Shown piece after piece: positions 25,041 through 31,196 of a stretch of 35,890 bases of DNA. The DNA lies in contig DXDW01000028.1 of assembly GCA_019115305.1 (NCBI GenBank), positions 1-35,890 of the forward strand, read 5' to 3'. Under the pieces are notes generated by a model. It worked only from the letters and a program-made list of their open reading frames with translations, did no database searches and had not been told where the DNA came from. How positions within the stretch are numbered: position 1 is the first letter of the stretch; every line of letters starts with the position of its first letter. The stretch comes from Candidatus Anaerofilum excrementigallinarum. Its GTDB lineage: Bacteria > Bacillota > Clostridia > Oscillospirales > Ruminococcaceae. The translations under genes and the position numbers were made by a program.

Positions 25041-25070
25041 ATTATACACCGCCGGCCGGTCTTTCCGCAA
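25041..25070 (-). promoter_or_regulatory. Promoter of glyA
   Basis: On the minus strand TTGCGG and a perfect TATAAT lie 18 bases apart, about 90 bases before the glyA start. Confidence 0.7.
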
Positions 25071-25110
25071 GGCGCGCCCCGCCTTAGGGCCGCTTTTTGC
25101 GAAAAAGGGC

Positions 25111-25139
25111 TTTTTCTTGTTATTGATATATGGTATCAT
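25111..25139 (+). promoter_or_regulatory. Probable extended -10 promoter of the endonuclease III gene
   Basis: TGGTATCAT is an extended -10 element with a weak TTTTTC -35 box 17 bases upstream, 55 bases before the gene. Confidence 0.5.
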
Positions 25140-25193
25140 AAAGAAAAGCCACAAGGACAAATACCCAAAACATGGAAGAAGGCAGGACAAGAT

Positions 25194-25823
25194 ATGACCA
25201 AAAAGCAGCGGGCGCTGGCCATTATCCAGCGGCTGAAAGAAATGTATCCTCTGGCAGAGTGCACTTTGGACTATGAAAAGGCCTGGCAGCTGCTGGTGGG
25301 GGTGCGGCTGGCGGCCCAGTGCACCGACGCCAGGGTGAATGTGGTCACCGAGGAACTGTTTGCCAAATATCCCAGTGTGCAGGCTTTGGCCGAGGCCACC
25401 CCCGAAGAGATCGAGGCCATCGTCAAGCCCTGCGGCCTGGGCCGCAGCAAGGCCCGGGACATCAGCGCCTGTATGCGGATTCTGCGGGATGAATACGACG
25501 GCAAGGTGCCCGACGATTTCGACGCCCTGCTGGCGCTGCCGGGAGTGGGCCGCAAGAGCGCCAATCTGATCATGGGAGATGTGTTCGGCAAGCCGGCCAT
25601 CGTCACCGACACCCACTGCATCCGGCTGGTCAACCGCATGGGCCTGGTGGACGGCATCAAGGACCCCCGCCGGGTGGAGATGGCCCTGTGGAAGATCGTT
25701 CCCCCCGAGGAGGGCAGCGACTTCTGCCACCGTCTGGTGATGCACGGCCGGGCGGTCTGCGACGCCCGCAAGCCCAACTGCGCCGGCTGCCAGATGGCCG
25801 ACCTGTGCAAGCAGGTGCTGTGA
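25194..25823 (+). CDS. nth: Endonuclease III
   Basis: 209-residue base-excision repair glycosylase/AP lyase for oxidised pyrimidines. The helix-hairpin-helix LPGVGRKSANLI contains the catalytic Lys, and the catalytic Asp lies in VTDTHCIRLVNR. The C-terminal 4Fe-4S cluster spacing is exact, C-x6-C-x2-C-x5-C in CDARKPNCAGCQMADLC. The track ORF begins 75 codons earlier inside the divergent promoter region; ATG 25194 (MTKKQRALAI) fits the family start, although the ribosome site AGGACA is weak. It is followed within 20 bases by the thiT promoter and no clear terminator. Confidence 0.95.
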   Translation: MTKKQRALAIIQRLKEMYPLAECTLDYEKAWQLLVGVRLAAQCTDARVNVVTEELFAKYPSVQALAEATPEEIEAIVKPCGLGRSKARDISACMRILRDEYDGKVPDDFDALLALPGVGRKSANLIMGDVFGKPAIVTDTHCIRLVNRMGLVDGIKDPRRVEMALWKIVPPEEGSDFCHRLVMHGRAVCDARKPNCAGCQMADLCKQVL

Positions 25824-25839
25824 CTGCCCCGGGCGGCTC

Positions 25840-25868
25840 TTGACAAAGCCGGGGGAGGGGCCTATAAT
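25840..25868 (+). promoter_or_regulatory. Perfect consensus promoter of thiT
   Basis: TTGACA and TATAAT are both perfect, with a 17-base spacer. Such a strong promoter fits a gene that is switched off later by a riboswitch. Confidence 0.93.
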
Positions 25869-25883
25869 AATCCACGGACATAA

Positions 25884-25982
25884 AAACAGGGGCGCTGGAA
25901 GCATTTCCGGCTGAGATTGGGGCGAATTGCAGCCCCAGGTCACCTTGAACCTGATCCGGGTAATGCCGGCGTAGGGAGTTTG
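25884..25982 (+). promoter_or_regulatory. TPP riboswitch aptamer (THI box)
   Basis: All hallmark THI-box segments are present in order: GGGGCGC, GGCTGAGATTG, a GGGGC/GCCCC stem, CACCTTGAACCTGATCCGGG, TAATGCCGGCGTAGGGAG. The ends AAAC and GTTT can close the P1 stem. Thiamine pyrophosphate binding should favour the terminator that follows and reduce thiT transcription. Confidence 0.97.
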
Positions 25983-26001
25983 AGGAATATGCGGAATTTC
26001 C

Positions 26002-26045
26002 GCGCCTGTGTTTGCGTTGCATCCACAGGCGCTTTCTTTGTTTTT
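26002..26045 (+). terminator. Expression-platform terminator of the TPP riboswitch
   Basis: GCGCCTGTG pairs with CACAGGCGC and is followed by TTTCTTTGTTTTT, 32 bases before thiT. A small GCGGAATTTCCGC hairpin overlaps its 5' edge and may belong to the switching structures. Confidence 0.88.
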
Positions 26046-26076
26046 ATGTACTAATCGCAAGCGAGGAGTTTTTTGT

Positions 26077-26658
26077 ATGACCACCCAGTTTTCCAAAACC
26101 CGTATCCTGGTAGAGGGCGCCATGATGATCGCCCTGTCCACCATCCTGAGCATGATCCCCCTGTTCAGCATGCCCTACGGCGGCACCGTCACTTTGCTGA
26201 GCATGCTGCCTCTGGTGCTGATGGCCTTCCGTCACGGCACCAAGTGGGGTGTGTTTACGGCTTTTGTACACAGCGTGCTGCAGCTGCTGCTGGGCCTGAG
26301 CAACCTGACCTACTGCGCCACCATCTGGAGCCAGATCGGCTGCATCCTGCTGGACTACCTGCTGGCCTTCACCGCTCTGGGTCTGGCCTACGCCTTTGCC
26401 AAGCCCTTCGGCAACCGGCTGGTGGGCGTGGCCGTGGGCACCTTCGGGGTGTGCTTTCTGCGGTTTATCTGCAGCTTTTTGTCCGGCTGGCTGCTGTGGG
26501 GCAGCTATAAGGACTCCTACGACTGGGCGGTGAACCTGCCTGTCTGGCTGTACAGCCTGATCTACAACGGCACCTACATGCTGCCCGAAACCATCCTCAC
26601 CGTGGTGGGCGCCGTGCTGCTGATGAAGGCCATGCCCAAGCAGTTTGCCCGCCAGTAA
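26077..26658 (+). CDS. thiT: Energy-coupled thiamine transporter S-component ThiT
   Basis: 193-residue membrane protein with about six hydrophobic helices. It is the substrate-binding S-component of a group II ECF transporter, which pairs with a shared EcfAA'T module encoded elsewhere. The THI-box leader alone points to thiamine, and family features agree: ILVEGAMMIALSTILSMIP near the start, HGTKWGVFTAFVHSVLQLLLG, and GWLLWGSY with conserved aromatic residues. The track start at 26008 lies in the terminator; ATG 26077 has GAGGAG 8 bases upstream. It is a single-gene unit ending at a strong terminator. Confidence 0.95.
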   Translation: MTTQFSKTRILVEGAMMIALSTILSMIPLFSMPYGGTVTLLSMLPLVLMAFRHGTKWGVFTAFVHSVLQLLLGLSNLTYCATIWSQIGCILLDYLLAFTALGLAYAFAKPFGNRLVGVAVGTFGVCFLRFICSFLSGWLLWGSYKDSYDWAVNLPVWLYSLIYNGTYMLPETILTVVGAVLLMKAMPKQFARQ

Positions 26659-26683
26659 ACCCTGTTTTCTCCCTCCATATAAG

Positions 26684-26717
26684 GGCCGCCGGACGCATTT
26701 TGCCGGCGGCCTTTTTT
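26684..26717 (+). terminator. Terminator of thiT
   Basis: GGCCGCCGG pairs with CCGGCGGCC and is followed by six T residues, 25 bases after the stop codon. Confidence 0.92.
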
Positions 26718-26772
26718 AGGGAATATTTATAAATAGAACCGGTTTTTTGCTTATAAAAAGTCCACAATTCTA

Positions 26773-26801
26773 TTGTTTTTTTGTAGGAATGATAGTATAA
26801 T
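26773..26801 (+). promoter_or_regulatory. Promoter of the cytidylate-kinase-like gene
   Basis: TTGTTT and a perfect TATAAT with a 17-base spacer, about 50 bases before the start codon. Confidence 0.8.
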
Positions 26802-26852
26802 GAAATCAGAAAGCGAAGGTTCGCTTCACCAAAGAGTAAAGGGGCGATGTAT

Positions 26853-27482
26853 ATGGCGAACAATCTGGTAATTTCCATCGGACGGCAGTTCGGTTCGGGC
26901 GGCCGGGAAATCGGAAAAGGCGTTGCAGAAAAGCTGGGCATCGCCTTCTACGACAAGGAGATCTTGGCACAGTCCGCCAAGGACAGCGGCATTGTGCAGG
27001 AAATCTTTGAAAGCATGGATGAAAAGCGAACTCCCAGCTTACTGTACAATCTGTCCATGGGCGCTGGCTATGCCAACCCGGTGTTCTACGCCGCCATGGA
27101 CGATGCGGTGCCCACCAGCGACAAGCTGTTCCGCTGGCAGGCGGCCACCATCGAAAAATTTGCTGCTGCGGGTCCCTGTGTGATCATCGGCCGCTGCGCC
27201 GACTACATCCTGCGGGATCATCCCGGCCTGGTTTCCATCTTTATCTATTCCGATATGGATAAGCGCTGCCAGCGTATTTCCCGCCTGTACAATCTGCGGG
27301 AGGACGCCGCCAATGTGCTGATCCGCAAAACCGACAAGAGCCGGGCCAGCTACTACAACTTCAGCACCGACCGGGAGTGGGGCAACATGGGCAACTATGA
27401 CCTGTGCCTGAACTCCGGCACCCTGGGCGTGGAGAAATCCATCGACCTGATCTGTGACTATATCGGCCGTCTGCGCGGCTGA
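26853..27482 (+). CDS. Cytidylate kinase-like family protein
   Basis: 209-residue P-loop nucleoside-monophosphate-kinase-like protein of the Cytidylate_kin2 type. The opening VISIGRQFGSGGREIGKGVA contains the phosphate loop, followed by FYDKEILAQSAKDSG, the central IIGRCADYIL and the lid-like DKSRASYYNFSTDREWG. Members are common in Clostridia, usually beside an ordinary cmk elsewhere in the genome, and their true substrate is not settled. Two ATGs are possible; AAAGGGG is only 2 bases from 26847 but 8 from 26853, so the second is used. It seems monocistronic, with a consensus promoter and a GC-rich hairpin after it. Confidence 0.85.
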   Translation: MANNLVISIGRQFGSGGREIGKGVAEKLGIAFYDKEILAQSAKDSGIVQEIFESMDEKRTPSLLYNLSMGAGYANPVFYAAMDDAVPTSDKLFRWQAATIEKFAAAGPCVIIGRCADYILRDHPGLVSIFIYSDMDKRCQRISRLYNLREDAANVLIRKTDKSRASYYNFSTDREWGNMGNYDLCLNSGTLGVEKSIDLICDYIGRLRG

Positions 27483-27510
27483 TTTCCCCCCTCTTTATCC
27501 CCCTCTTTTC

Positions 27511-27552
27511 CGCCGGGCCGCTTTTCCCAAAGCGGCCCGGCGGGCCCCTTTT
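27511..27552 (+). terminator. Probable terminator of the cytidylate-kinase-like gene
   Basis: A 14-pair stem CGCCGGGCCGCTTT/AAAGCGGCCCGGCG with a TCCC loop. The T-run only starts after GGCCCC, so termination may be partial, letting some transcription enter the next small gene. Confidence 0.65.
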
Positions 27553-27582
27553 ACGGGACAAAATGCAAAAGGAGAGATGCCT

Positions 27583-27846
27583 GTGATCACCATTTTCAAC
27601 CGCCGGGAGCTGCTCACCACCTACGACATGGCCCAGCAAGCCCAGGCACGGGCGGTGCTGGACGCCGCCGGTATCCCCTACAAGGTGCGGGTGGTGGACC
27701 GCAAAAACGGCCAAGCCATGCTGGCAGGCAGCCGGGCGCGCACCGGCAGCTTTGGGGAGAATATGGCCATGGCCTACGAGTACACCATCTATGTGGCCAA
27801 AGAGGATCTGGAGCGGGCGCAGCTGGCGCTGAACCCGGCGCGGTAA
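27583..27846 (+). CDS. Small DUF2007-like protein
   Basis: 87 residues, soluble. The pattern is that of the DUF2007 family: an N-terminal segment around YDMAQQAQARAVLDAAGIPY, a variable loop, and the closing strand-helix YTIYVAKEDLERAQLAL. Family members are called putative signal transducing proteins, with no proven activity. GGAGAG lies 8 bases before GTG 27583, while ATG 27577 is only 2 bases from it, so GTG is preferred; the ATG would add two residues. No separate promoter was found, so it may be read through from the upstream gene. Confidence 0.7.
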   Translation: MITIFNRRELLTTYDMAQQAQARAVLDAAGIPYKVRVVDRKNGQAMLAGSRARTGSFGENMAMAYEYTIYVAKEDLERAQLALNPAR

Positions 27847-27861
27847 ATACCTGAAAAAAGC

Positions 27862-27904
27862 AAAGGGCGCGGGAAACCGTCTTGGTTTCCCGCGCCCTTT
27901 TTTG
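27862..27904. terminator. Bidirectional terminator, perfect 17-pair stem
   Basis: AAAGGGCGCGGGAAACC pairs perfectly with GGTTTCCCGCGCCCTTT, with T-runs on both strands. It serves the DUF2007-like gene and the convergent metal exporter gene. Confidence 0.93.
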
Positions 27905-27917
27905 TTGTTGGGATGAT

Positions 27918-28781
27918 TTAAAAGCCCAGCAGAGTGAGAAGCAGGCCGGCGGCCACGCCGATGCAGTAGAGCAGGCCGGTGATAAAGAGGTTCTGCTTCC
28001 AGCTTTTGTTGGCCCGGAACAGCACCGCCAGACCCACGCCGGCGCCGGTACACAGACCGGCCACCACGGCCCCGAAACTCAGGCTGCCCGAGAGGTACAG
28101 CTGGGTCAGCAGCACACTGGCGGCGCAGTTGGGGATGAGCCCCACCAGACCGGCGGCGAAGGGCTGCAGCCAGCCCACCCCCACCACAAAGGCAGAGATG
28201 GCGTCCTCGCCCACCCATTCCACGGCGGCACCCATGACCAGGTTGAACAGGAAGATGAACAGGATGATGTGCAGCGAGTGCTTGAGGGTAGCCACCAGCA
28301 CCGAGTCCTCCTCCACATGTTCGTGGCAGTCGCAGTCGGCGGCCCGGCCGGTATAACCGCCGGCCAGGCTGGCGGGCAGCAGTCCCCGCAGCACAAAGTC
28401 GATGACGAAACCGGCCAGAATGCCGATGGCCAGCTTTACCCCCAGCAGGGCCAGCAGCTGGGGCCATTTGTCCGGCACAGCCAGCAGCAGGGGCACCGCC
28501 TCGTCGCTGGTGACCAGGAACACCGACAGCAAGGTGCCCAGAGTGATCACCCGGCTGGCGTAGAGGTTGGCGGCCATGGCCGAAAAGCCGCACTGGGGCA
28601 CACAGCCCAGCACCGCCGCCGGCACAAAGCCCCAGCGCCCGCCCTGGGACAGCGCACCCTCGATGCGCTCGCTGTGGTGGTGTTCGATCCATTCAATGGC
28701 CAGATAGGCCAGAAACAAAAAGGGTACCATGGTGAGGGTATCCTCGATGGCATGGGAAAAAATATGGATAAGATGCTCCAT
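27918..28781 (-). CDS. Putative heavy-metal/manganese exporter (ArsP_2-type permease)
   Basis: 287-residue polytopic membrane protein with about eight to ten hydrophobic segments. Two internal repeats are visible, each with a Pro-polar-Cys core: GCVPQCGFSAMAANLY in the first half and GLIPNCAASVLLTQLY in the second. A cytoplasmic or external loop between them has GRAADCDCHEHVEEDS, a Cys/His/Glu cluster suited to metal binding. The opening MEHLIHIFSHAIEDTLTMVPFL and the EHH motif match the putative manganese transporter family of Clostridia. ATG 28781 has AGGAGG at good spacing; the track start lies in the leader. It is a single-gene unit. The ion is inferred from family and loop, not proven. 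Confidence 0.82.
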   Translation of the reverse strand: MEHLIHIFSHAIEDTLTMVPFLFLAYLAIEWIEHHHSERIEGALSQGGRWGFVPAAVLGCVPQCGFSAMAANLYASRVITLGTLLSVFLVTSDEAVPLLLAVPDKWPQLLALLGVKLAIGILAGFVIDFVLRGLLPASLAGGYTGRAADCDCHEHVEEDSVLVATLKHSLHIILFIFLFNLVMGAAVEWVGEDAISAFVVGVGWLQPFAAGLVGLIPNCAASVLLTQLYLSGSLSFGAVVAGLCTGAGVGLAVLFRANKSWKQNLFITGLLYCIGVAAGLLLTLLGF

Positions 28782-28807
28782 CCGTGTCCTCCTGTTGACG
28801 ATTGGGG

Positions 28808-28830
28808 AAAAAAGCGGCAGACCCGGCCGC
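28808..28830 (-). promoter_or_regulatory. Hairpin plus six T in the exporter leader
   Basis: On the minus strand GCGGC and GCCGC enclose a 7-base loop and are followed by TTTTTT. It begins about 9 bases after the predicted transcript start and ends shortly before the ribosome site: a possible attenuator, though the stem is short. Confidence 0.4.
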
Positions 28831-28845
28831 AGAAATACAAGGATT

Positions 28846-28874
28846 AGTATACCGGTTCCGGCCCGGCGGCGCAA
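28846..28874 (-). promoter_or_regulatory. Promoter of the metal exporter gene
   Basis: On the minus strand TTGCGC and TATACT with a 17-base spacer, 65 bases before the start codon. Confidence 0.75.
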
Positions 28875-28898
28875 GTCCCCGGCCGGGCCAAAATACGG

Positions 28899-28922
28899 AA
28901 AAAAGCGGCCCCGAAGGGCCGC
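28899..28922 (-). terminator. Terminator of the perR-rubrerythrin operon
   Basis: GCGGCCC and GGGCCGC enclose a TTCG tetraloop and are followed by six T residues on the minus strand, 22 bases after the rubrerythrin stop. Confidence 0.93.
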
Positions 28923-28944
28923 CTGTGGCGATACAGAGAAAAAA

Positions 28945-29484
28945 TCAATAGTTCTGGGCCCGCAGCACGAAGTAACCCTGGGGATGAGCGCAGACGGGGC
29001 AGACCTCGGGAGCGGTTTTGCCGATGTGGATGTGGCCGCAGTTGGTGCAGATCCACACCTGCTCGGTCTGGCGGGCGAAAACGGTGCCCTGGGCGATGGA
29101 TTCGGCCAGAGTGCGGTAGCGCTCCTCGTGCTCCTTCTCGATGGCGCCTACCTTCTCGAACAGGAAGGCGATCTGATCAAAGCCCTCTTCCCGGGCAGTC
29201 TGGGCGAAACCGGCGTACATGTCGGTCCACTCGTAGTTCTCGCCGGCAGCGGCGTCGGCCAGGTTGGCCTCGGTCTTGGGGATGGAACCGCCATGGAGCA
29301 GCTTGAACCAGATCTTGGCGTGCTCCTTCTCGTTGTTGGCGGTCTCCTCAAAGATAGAGGCGATCTGGTTGTAGCCTTCCTTCTTGGCGGCGGAGGCGTA
29401 GTAGGTGTATTTGTTGCGGGCCTGGCTCTCGCCGGCAAAAGCGGTCCAGAGATTCTGTTCGGTCTTGCTGCCTTTCAGTTCCAT
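28945..29484 (-). CDS. rbr: Rubrerythrin
   Basis: 179-residue non-haem iron protein that reduces hydrogen peroxide in anaerobes. The ferritin-like domain has the di-iron ligands in [24 protein letters not shown] and [15 protein letters not shown]. The C-terminal rubredoxin domain has [12 protein letters not shown] and [15 protein letters not shown], two CxxC pairs for a one-iron site. ATG 29484 gives [12 protein letters not shown], the usual family start; an ATG 9 bases upstream (29493) is closer to AAGGA and would add three residues. The 335-residue track ORF reads on through perR in the wrong frame. It is the second gene after perR, so induction by peroxide through loss of PerR repression is likely. 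Confidence 0.96.
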   Translation of the reverse strand: MELKGSKTEQNLWTAFAGESQARNKYTYYASAAKKEGYNQIASIFEETANNEKEHAKIWFKLLHGGSIPKTEANLADAAAGENYEWTDMYAGFAQTAREEGFDQIAFLFEKVGAIEKEHEERYRTLAESIAQGTVFARQTEQVWICTNCGHIHIGKTAPEVCPVCAHPQGYFVLRAQNY

Positions 29485-29513
29485 AGTTTCCATTTTCCTT
29501 TCGCTGTATGATT

Positions 29514-29930
29514 TTAGTGTAAGTGCGGAATTTCCGCGTCTTCCGATTTGGTCTGGCAGGCGGGGCACCGCCCGTAAAATACCAGCTGGCAGCCCTCGAT
29601 GGCAAACTGGCTCTGACTCTGGGCCACCTGCTGCAAGTGCTGGGTGGGAAGCTCCATCCAGATATCTTCCAAAGCGCCGCATTCGCTGCACAGGATATGG
29701 TGATGATCCTCCAGGGTGTGGTCGTAGTGGTCGGCGCCTCCCGGTACGCCGATGCGCCGCAGCATGCCGCGTTCGGCCATGGAGGACAGGTTGCGGTACA
29801 CCGTGGCCCGGCTGATGTTGGGCAGCCGCTGGACGACCTGCTCGTATACCTGTTCGGCAGTGGGATGGTTTGCCAGTTGTTTTACTGCCTGCAGGATCGT
29901 TTGTTTCTGAATGGTATTGCGGGTTTCCAT
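29514..29930 (-). CDS. perR: Fur-family peroxide regulator PerR
   Basis: 138-residue Fur-family repressor. The winged-helix part contains [34 protein letters not shown]. The metal region [20 protein letters not shown] carries sensor-site His/Asp residues, and two CxxC pairs (CSECG and CPACQ) form the structural zinc site. The gene pairing with rubrerythrin and the [11 protein letters not shown] helix fit PerR better than Fur or Zur. AGGAG lies 8 bases before ATG 29930. It is the first gene of a perR-rbr unit, probably self-repressed: a PerR-box-like sequence lies in its own leader. Confidence 0.9.
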   Translation of the reverse strand: METRNTIQKQTILQAVKQLANHPTAEQVYEQVVQRLPNISRATVYRNLSSMAERGMLRRIGVPGGADHYDHTLEDHHHILCSECGALEDIWMELPTQHLQQVAQSQSQFAIEGCQLVFYGRCPACQTKSEDAEIPHLH

Positions 29931-29963
29931 TGCAAATTCTCCTTTTTGGCAAAAACAGCTATT

Positions 29964-29978
29964 TGATACTAACTATCG
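29964..29978. promoter_or_regulatory. Candidate PerR box
   Basis: TGATACTAACTATCG has the 7-1-7 layout of the Bacillus PerR box TTATAATNATTATAA and matches it at 9 of 14 arm positions. It lies just downstream of the predicted perR transcript start, where bound repressor could block transcription. Confidence 0.45.
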
Positions 29979-29990
29979 TTTGACATAATC

Positions 29991-30019
29991 AGTATAGCGT
30001 ATCAGTAAGCATTCGTCAA
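29991..30019 (-). promoter_or_regulatory. Consensus promoter of perR-rbr
   Basis: On the minus strand TTGACG and TATACT with a 17-base spacer. Confidence 0.85.
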
Positions 30020-30048
30020 GGGCAGAGAAAAAATTTTGCCCCGGAAAT

Positions 30049-30113
30049 AAAAAAGGCCGCCCGGCGCACTGCTTCGCCCCACAGGGGGCAACAGCAGTAT
30101 ATGCGCCCGGCGG
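30049..30113 (-). terminator. Large terminator after the sugar acetyltransferase
   Basis: On the minus strand CCGCCGGGCGC, ACTGCT and GCCCC each find their partners (GGGGC, AGCAGT, GCGCCGGGCGG), giving one long hairpin with a single mismatch and small bulges, ending in TTTTTTATT. It begins just after the acetyltransferase stop codon. Confidence 0.85.
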
Positions 30114-30130
30114 TGAAAAAGACACCGAAT

Positions 30131-30706
30131 TTATTCCGGCTGGATGGGATGCAGTACCCGGCAGGGGCCCCCCACGGCCACCACATTGGCGGGGATATCC
30201 TTGGTCACCACGCTGCCGGCGCCGATCACCGAATTATCGCCCACCGATACACCCGGCAGCAAAATGACCCCTGCGCCGATCCAGCAGTTGCGGCCGATAT
30301 GTATGGGCTGGTTGTATTGCAGGCCCTTTTCCCGCATGGCGGGGGAGAGGGGATGGGCGGCCGAAGCCAGAGTGACGTTGGGGCCGATCATGGTGTGTTC
30401 CCCGATATAGATATGGGTGTCGTCCACGGCGGTGAGACCCGAGTTGATGTAGACCCAGTCCCCCAGATGGAGGTGCCGGCCGCCCCAGTTGGCGTGCATG
30501 GGGGGCTCCACCCAGCAGTTTTCTCCCGCTTCGGCCAGCATCTGTTCCAGCAGCTGCCGGCGCAGAGGGCCCTGGTCGGGGCGGGTGGCGTTGTATTGGT
30601 ACAAAAGCTGCTGGCATTCCAGCTGGGCCTGGATCATGGCCTCGTCACCGGGATCGTAGATCTCGCCGCCGTGCAGCTGGGGGAATAAAGCCTGTGTGTC
30701 GATCAT
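30131..30706 (-). CDS. Sugar O-acetyltransferase (maltose/galactoside acetyltransferase type)
   Basis: 191-residue left-handed beta-helix acetyltransferase of the LacA/Maa/NodL group, moving acetyl from acetyl-CoA to a sugar hydroxyl. The N-terminal helical part (about residues 1-60) is followed by hexapeptide repeats, the active-site region ASAAHPLSPAMREKGLQYNQ with catalytic His, IHIGRNCWIGAGVILLPGVS, and the closing SVVTKDIPANVVAVGGPCRV. GGAGG lies before ATG 30706; the track start is rejected. Its ATG overlaps the TGA of the small membrane protein gene upstream (ATGA), so the two are translationally coupled. Sugar unknown. Confidence 0.93.
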   Translation of the reverse strand: MIDTQALFPQLHGGEIYDPGDEAMIQAQLECQQLLYQYNATRPDQGPLRRQLLEQMLAEAGENCWVEPPMHANWGGRHLHLGDWVYINSGLTAVDDTHIYIGEHTMIGPNVTLASAAHPLSPAMREKGLQYNQPIHIGRNCWIGAGVILLPGVSVGDNSVIGAGSVVTKDIPANVVAVGGPCRVLHPIQPE

Positions 30707-30894
30707 TTTTCTTTCCTCCCGTATCGGTAATAGCGCAGGCAGAGATATCCCCAGCCTATGGTGCACACCGCAAACAGTGCCGCCCGCATATTTTCTCCGG
30801 AAAGTTTAAACACAATGGCCGCCGCGGCGCAGACCACCGCCAGCAGGCCCACCCCTGCCAGCTGCAGCTTGTCTTTCCAGGTGTTTTTAGACAT
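30703..30894 (-). CDS. Two-TM mini-membrane protein of unknown function
   Basis: 63 residues. Two hydrophobic helices (about residues 12-30, LAGVGLLAVVCAAAAIVFKL, and 36-54, MRAALFAVCTIGWGYLCLRY) are joined by a short SGEN turn, with a basic C-terminus YRYGRKEK. GGAGG lies a few bases before ATG 30894, and the stop overlaps the acetyltransferase start, so it is a real coding gene and the first of a two-gene unit. It resembles no family I know. Confidence 0.75.
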   Translation of the reverse strand: MSKNTWKDKLQLAGVGLLAVVCAAAAIVFKLSGENMRAALFAVCTIGWGYLCLRYYRYGRKEK

Positions 30895-30916
30895 GGTCTT
30901 CCTCCCCTTGTGCAGT

Positions 30917-30941
30917 AAAAACCGCCGCCCTGCCGGCGGCG
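30917..30941 (-). promoter_or_regulatory. Terminator-like hairpin in the leader of the mini-protein gene
   Basis: On the minus strand CGCCGCC and GGCGGCG enclose GGCAG and are followed by GTTTTTA. It lies about 6 bases after the predicted transcript start and about 20 bases before the start codon. Confidence 0.5.
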
Positions 30942-30953
30942 CTTGTTATAACC

Positions 30954-30982
30954 AGTATACCATATTTTTCCTGGCATAAAAA
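30954..30982 (-). promoter_or_regulatory. Extended -10 promoter of the mini-protein/acetyltransferase operon
   Basis: TGGTATACT on the minus strand is an extended -10 element, with a weak TTTTTA 17 bases upstream. Confidence 0.65.
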
Positions 30983-31090
30983 AGGGGCTGCGGGGTCTCC
31001 GGGGCAGGGAATGGCCGTTAAATTGCGGGCCAGGTTTGCAAATGGACCCTGTGTTTGTTACGGCAAAGGCTGCTTTTACCTCCGGACAAA

Positions 31091-31123
31091 GAAAAGCCCG
31101 CCTTGGGCAAGGCCAAAGCGGGC
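31091..31123 (-). terminator. Terminator downstream of the SPFH gene
   Basis: On the minus strand GCCCGCTTTGG and CCAAGGCGGGC form a stem followed by TTTTCTTT. It lies about 75 bases after the SPFH stop. Confidence 0.8.
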
Positions 31124-31131
31124 GGAAAGTT

Positions 31132-31150
31132 TTGTATATCGTATATACAA
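31132..31150. repeat. Perfect palindrome TTGTATA-TCGTA-TATACAA
   Basis: A 7-5-7 inverted repeat inside an AT-rich island between the SPFH stop codon and its terminator. On the minus strand a TATACT hexamer precedes it closely, so it could be an operator of a short transcript that ends at the terminator. Confidence 0.6.
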
Positions 31151-31196
31151 GAAGTATAGCTATTTAAAATGATTCTTGAAAATGTATACGACTGGT

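Larger units (their letters stand above)
30983..31196. other. Intergenic region downstream of the SPFH gene
   Basis: With the leader of the mini-protein gene, this is part of a 302-base stretch without a protein gene. It contains the minus-strand terminator at 31091-31123, the palindrome at 31132-31150 and about 100 bases (30985-31085) in which I recognise nothing specific. No small ORF with a convincing ribosome site was found. Confidence 0.5.

Noticed and set aside
28782-28845. yybP-ykoY manganese riboswitch before the metal exporter
   Set aside because: The predicted leader is only about 60 bases and lacks the aptamer motifs.
28945-29952. 335-residue ORF joining perR and rubrerythrin
   Set aside because: The N-terminal half is perR read in the wrong frame; the true rubrerythrin start is at 29484 (or 29493).
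30050-30113. tRNA-like or ncRNA gene in the large folded element
   Set aside because: It folds as one long hairpin ending in T residues directly after a stop codon, best explained as a terminator; no tRNA arms or anticodon are visible.
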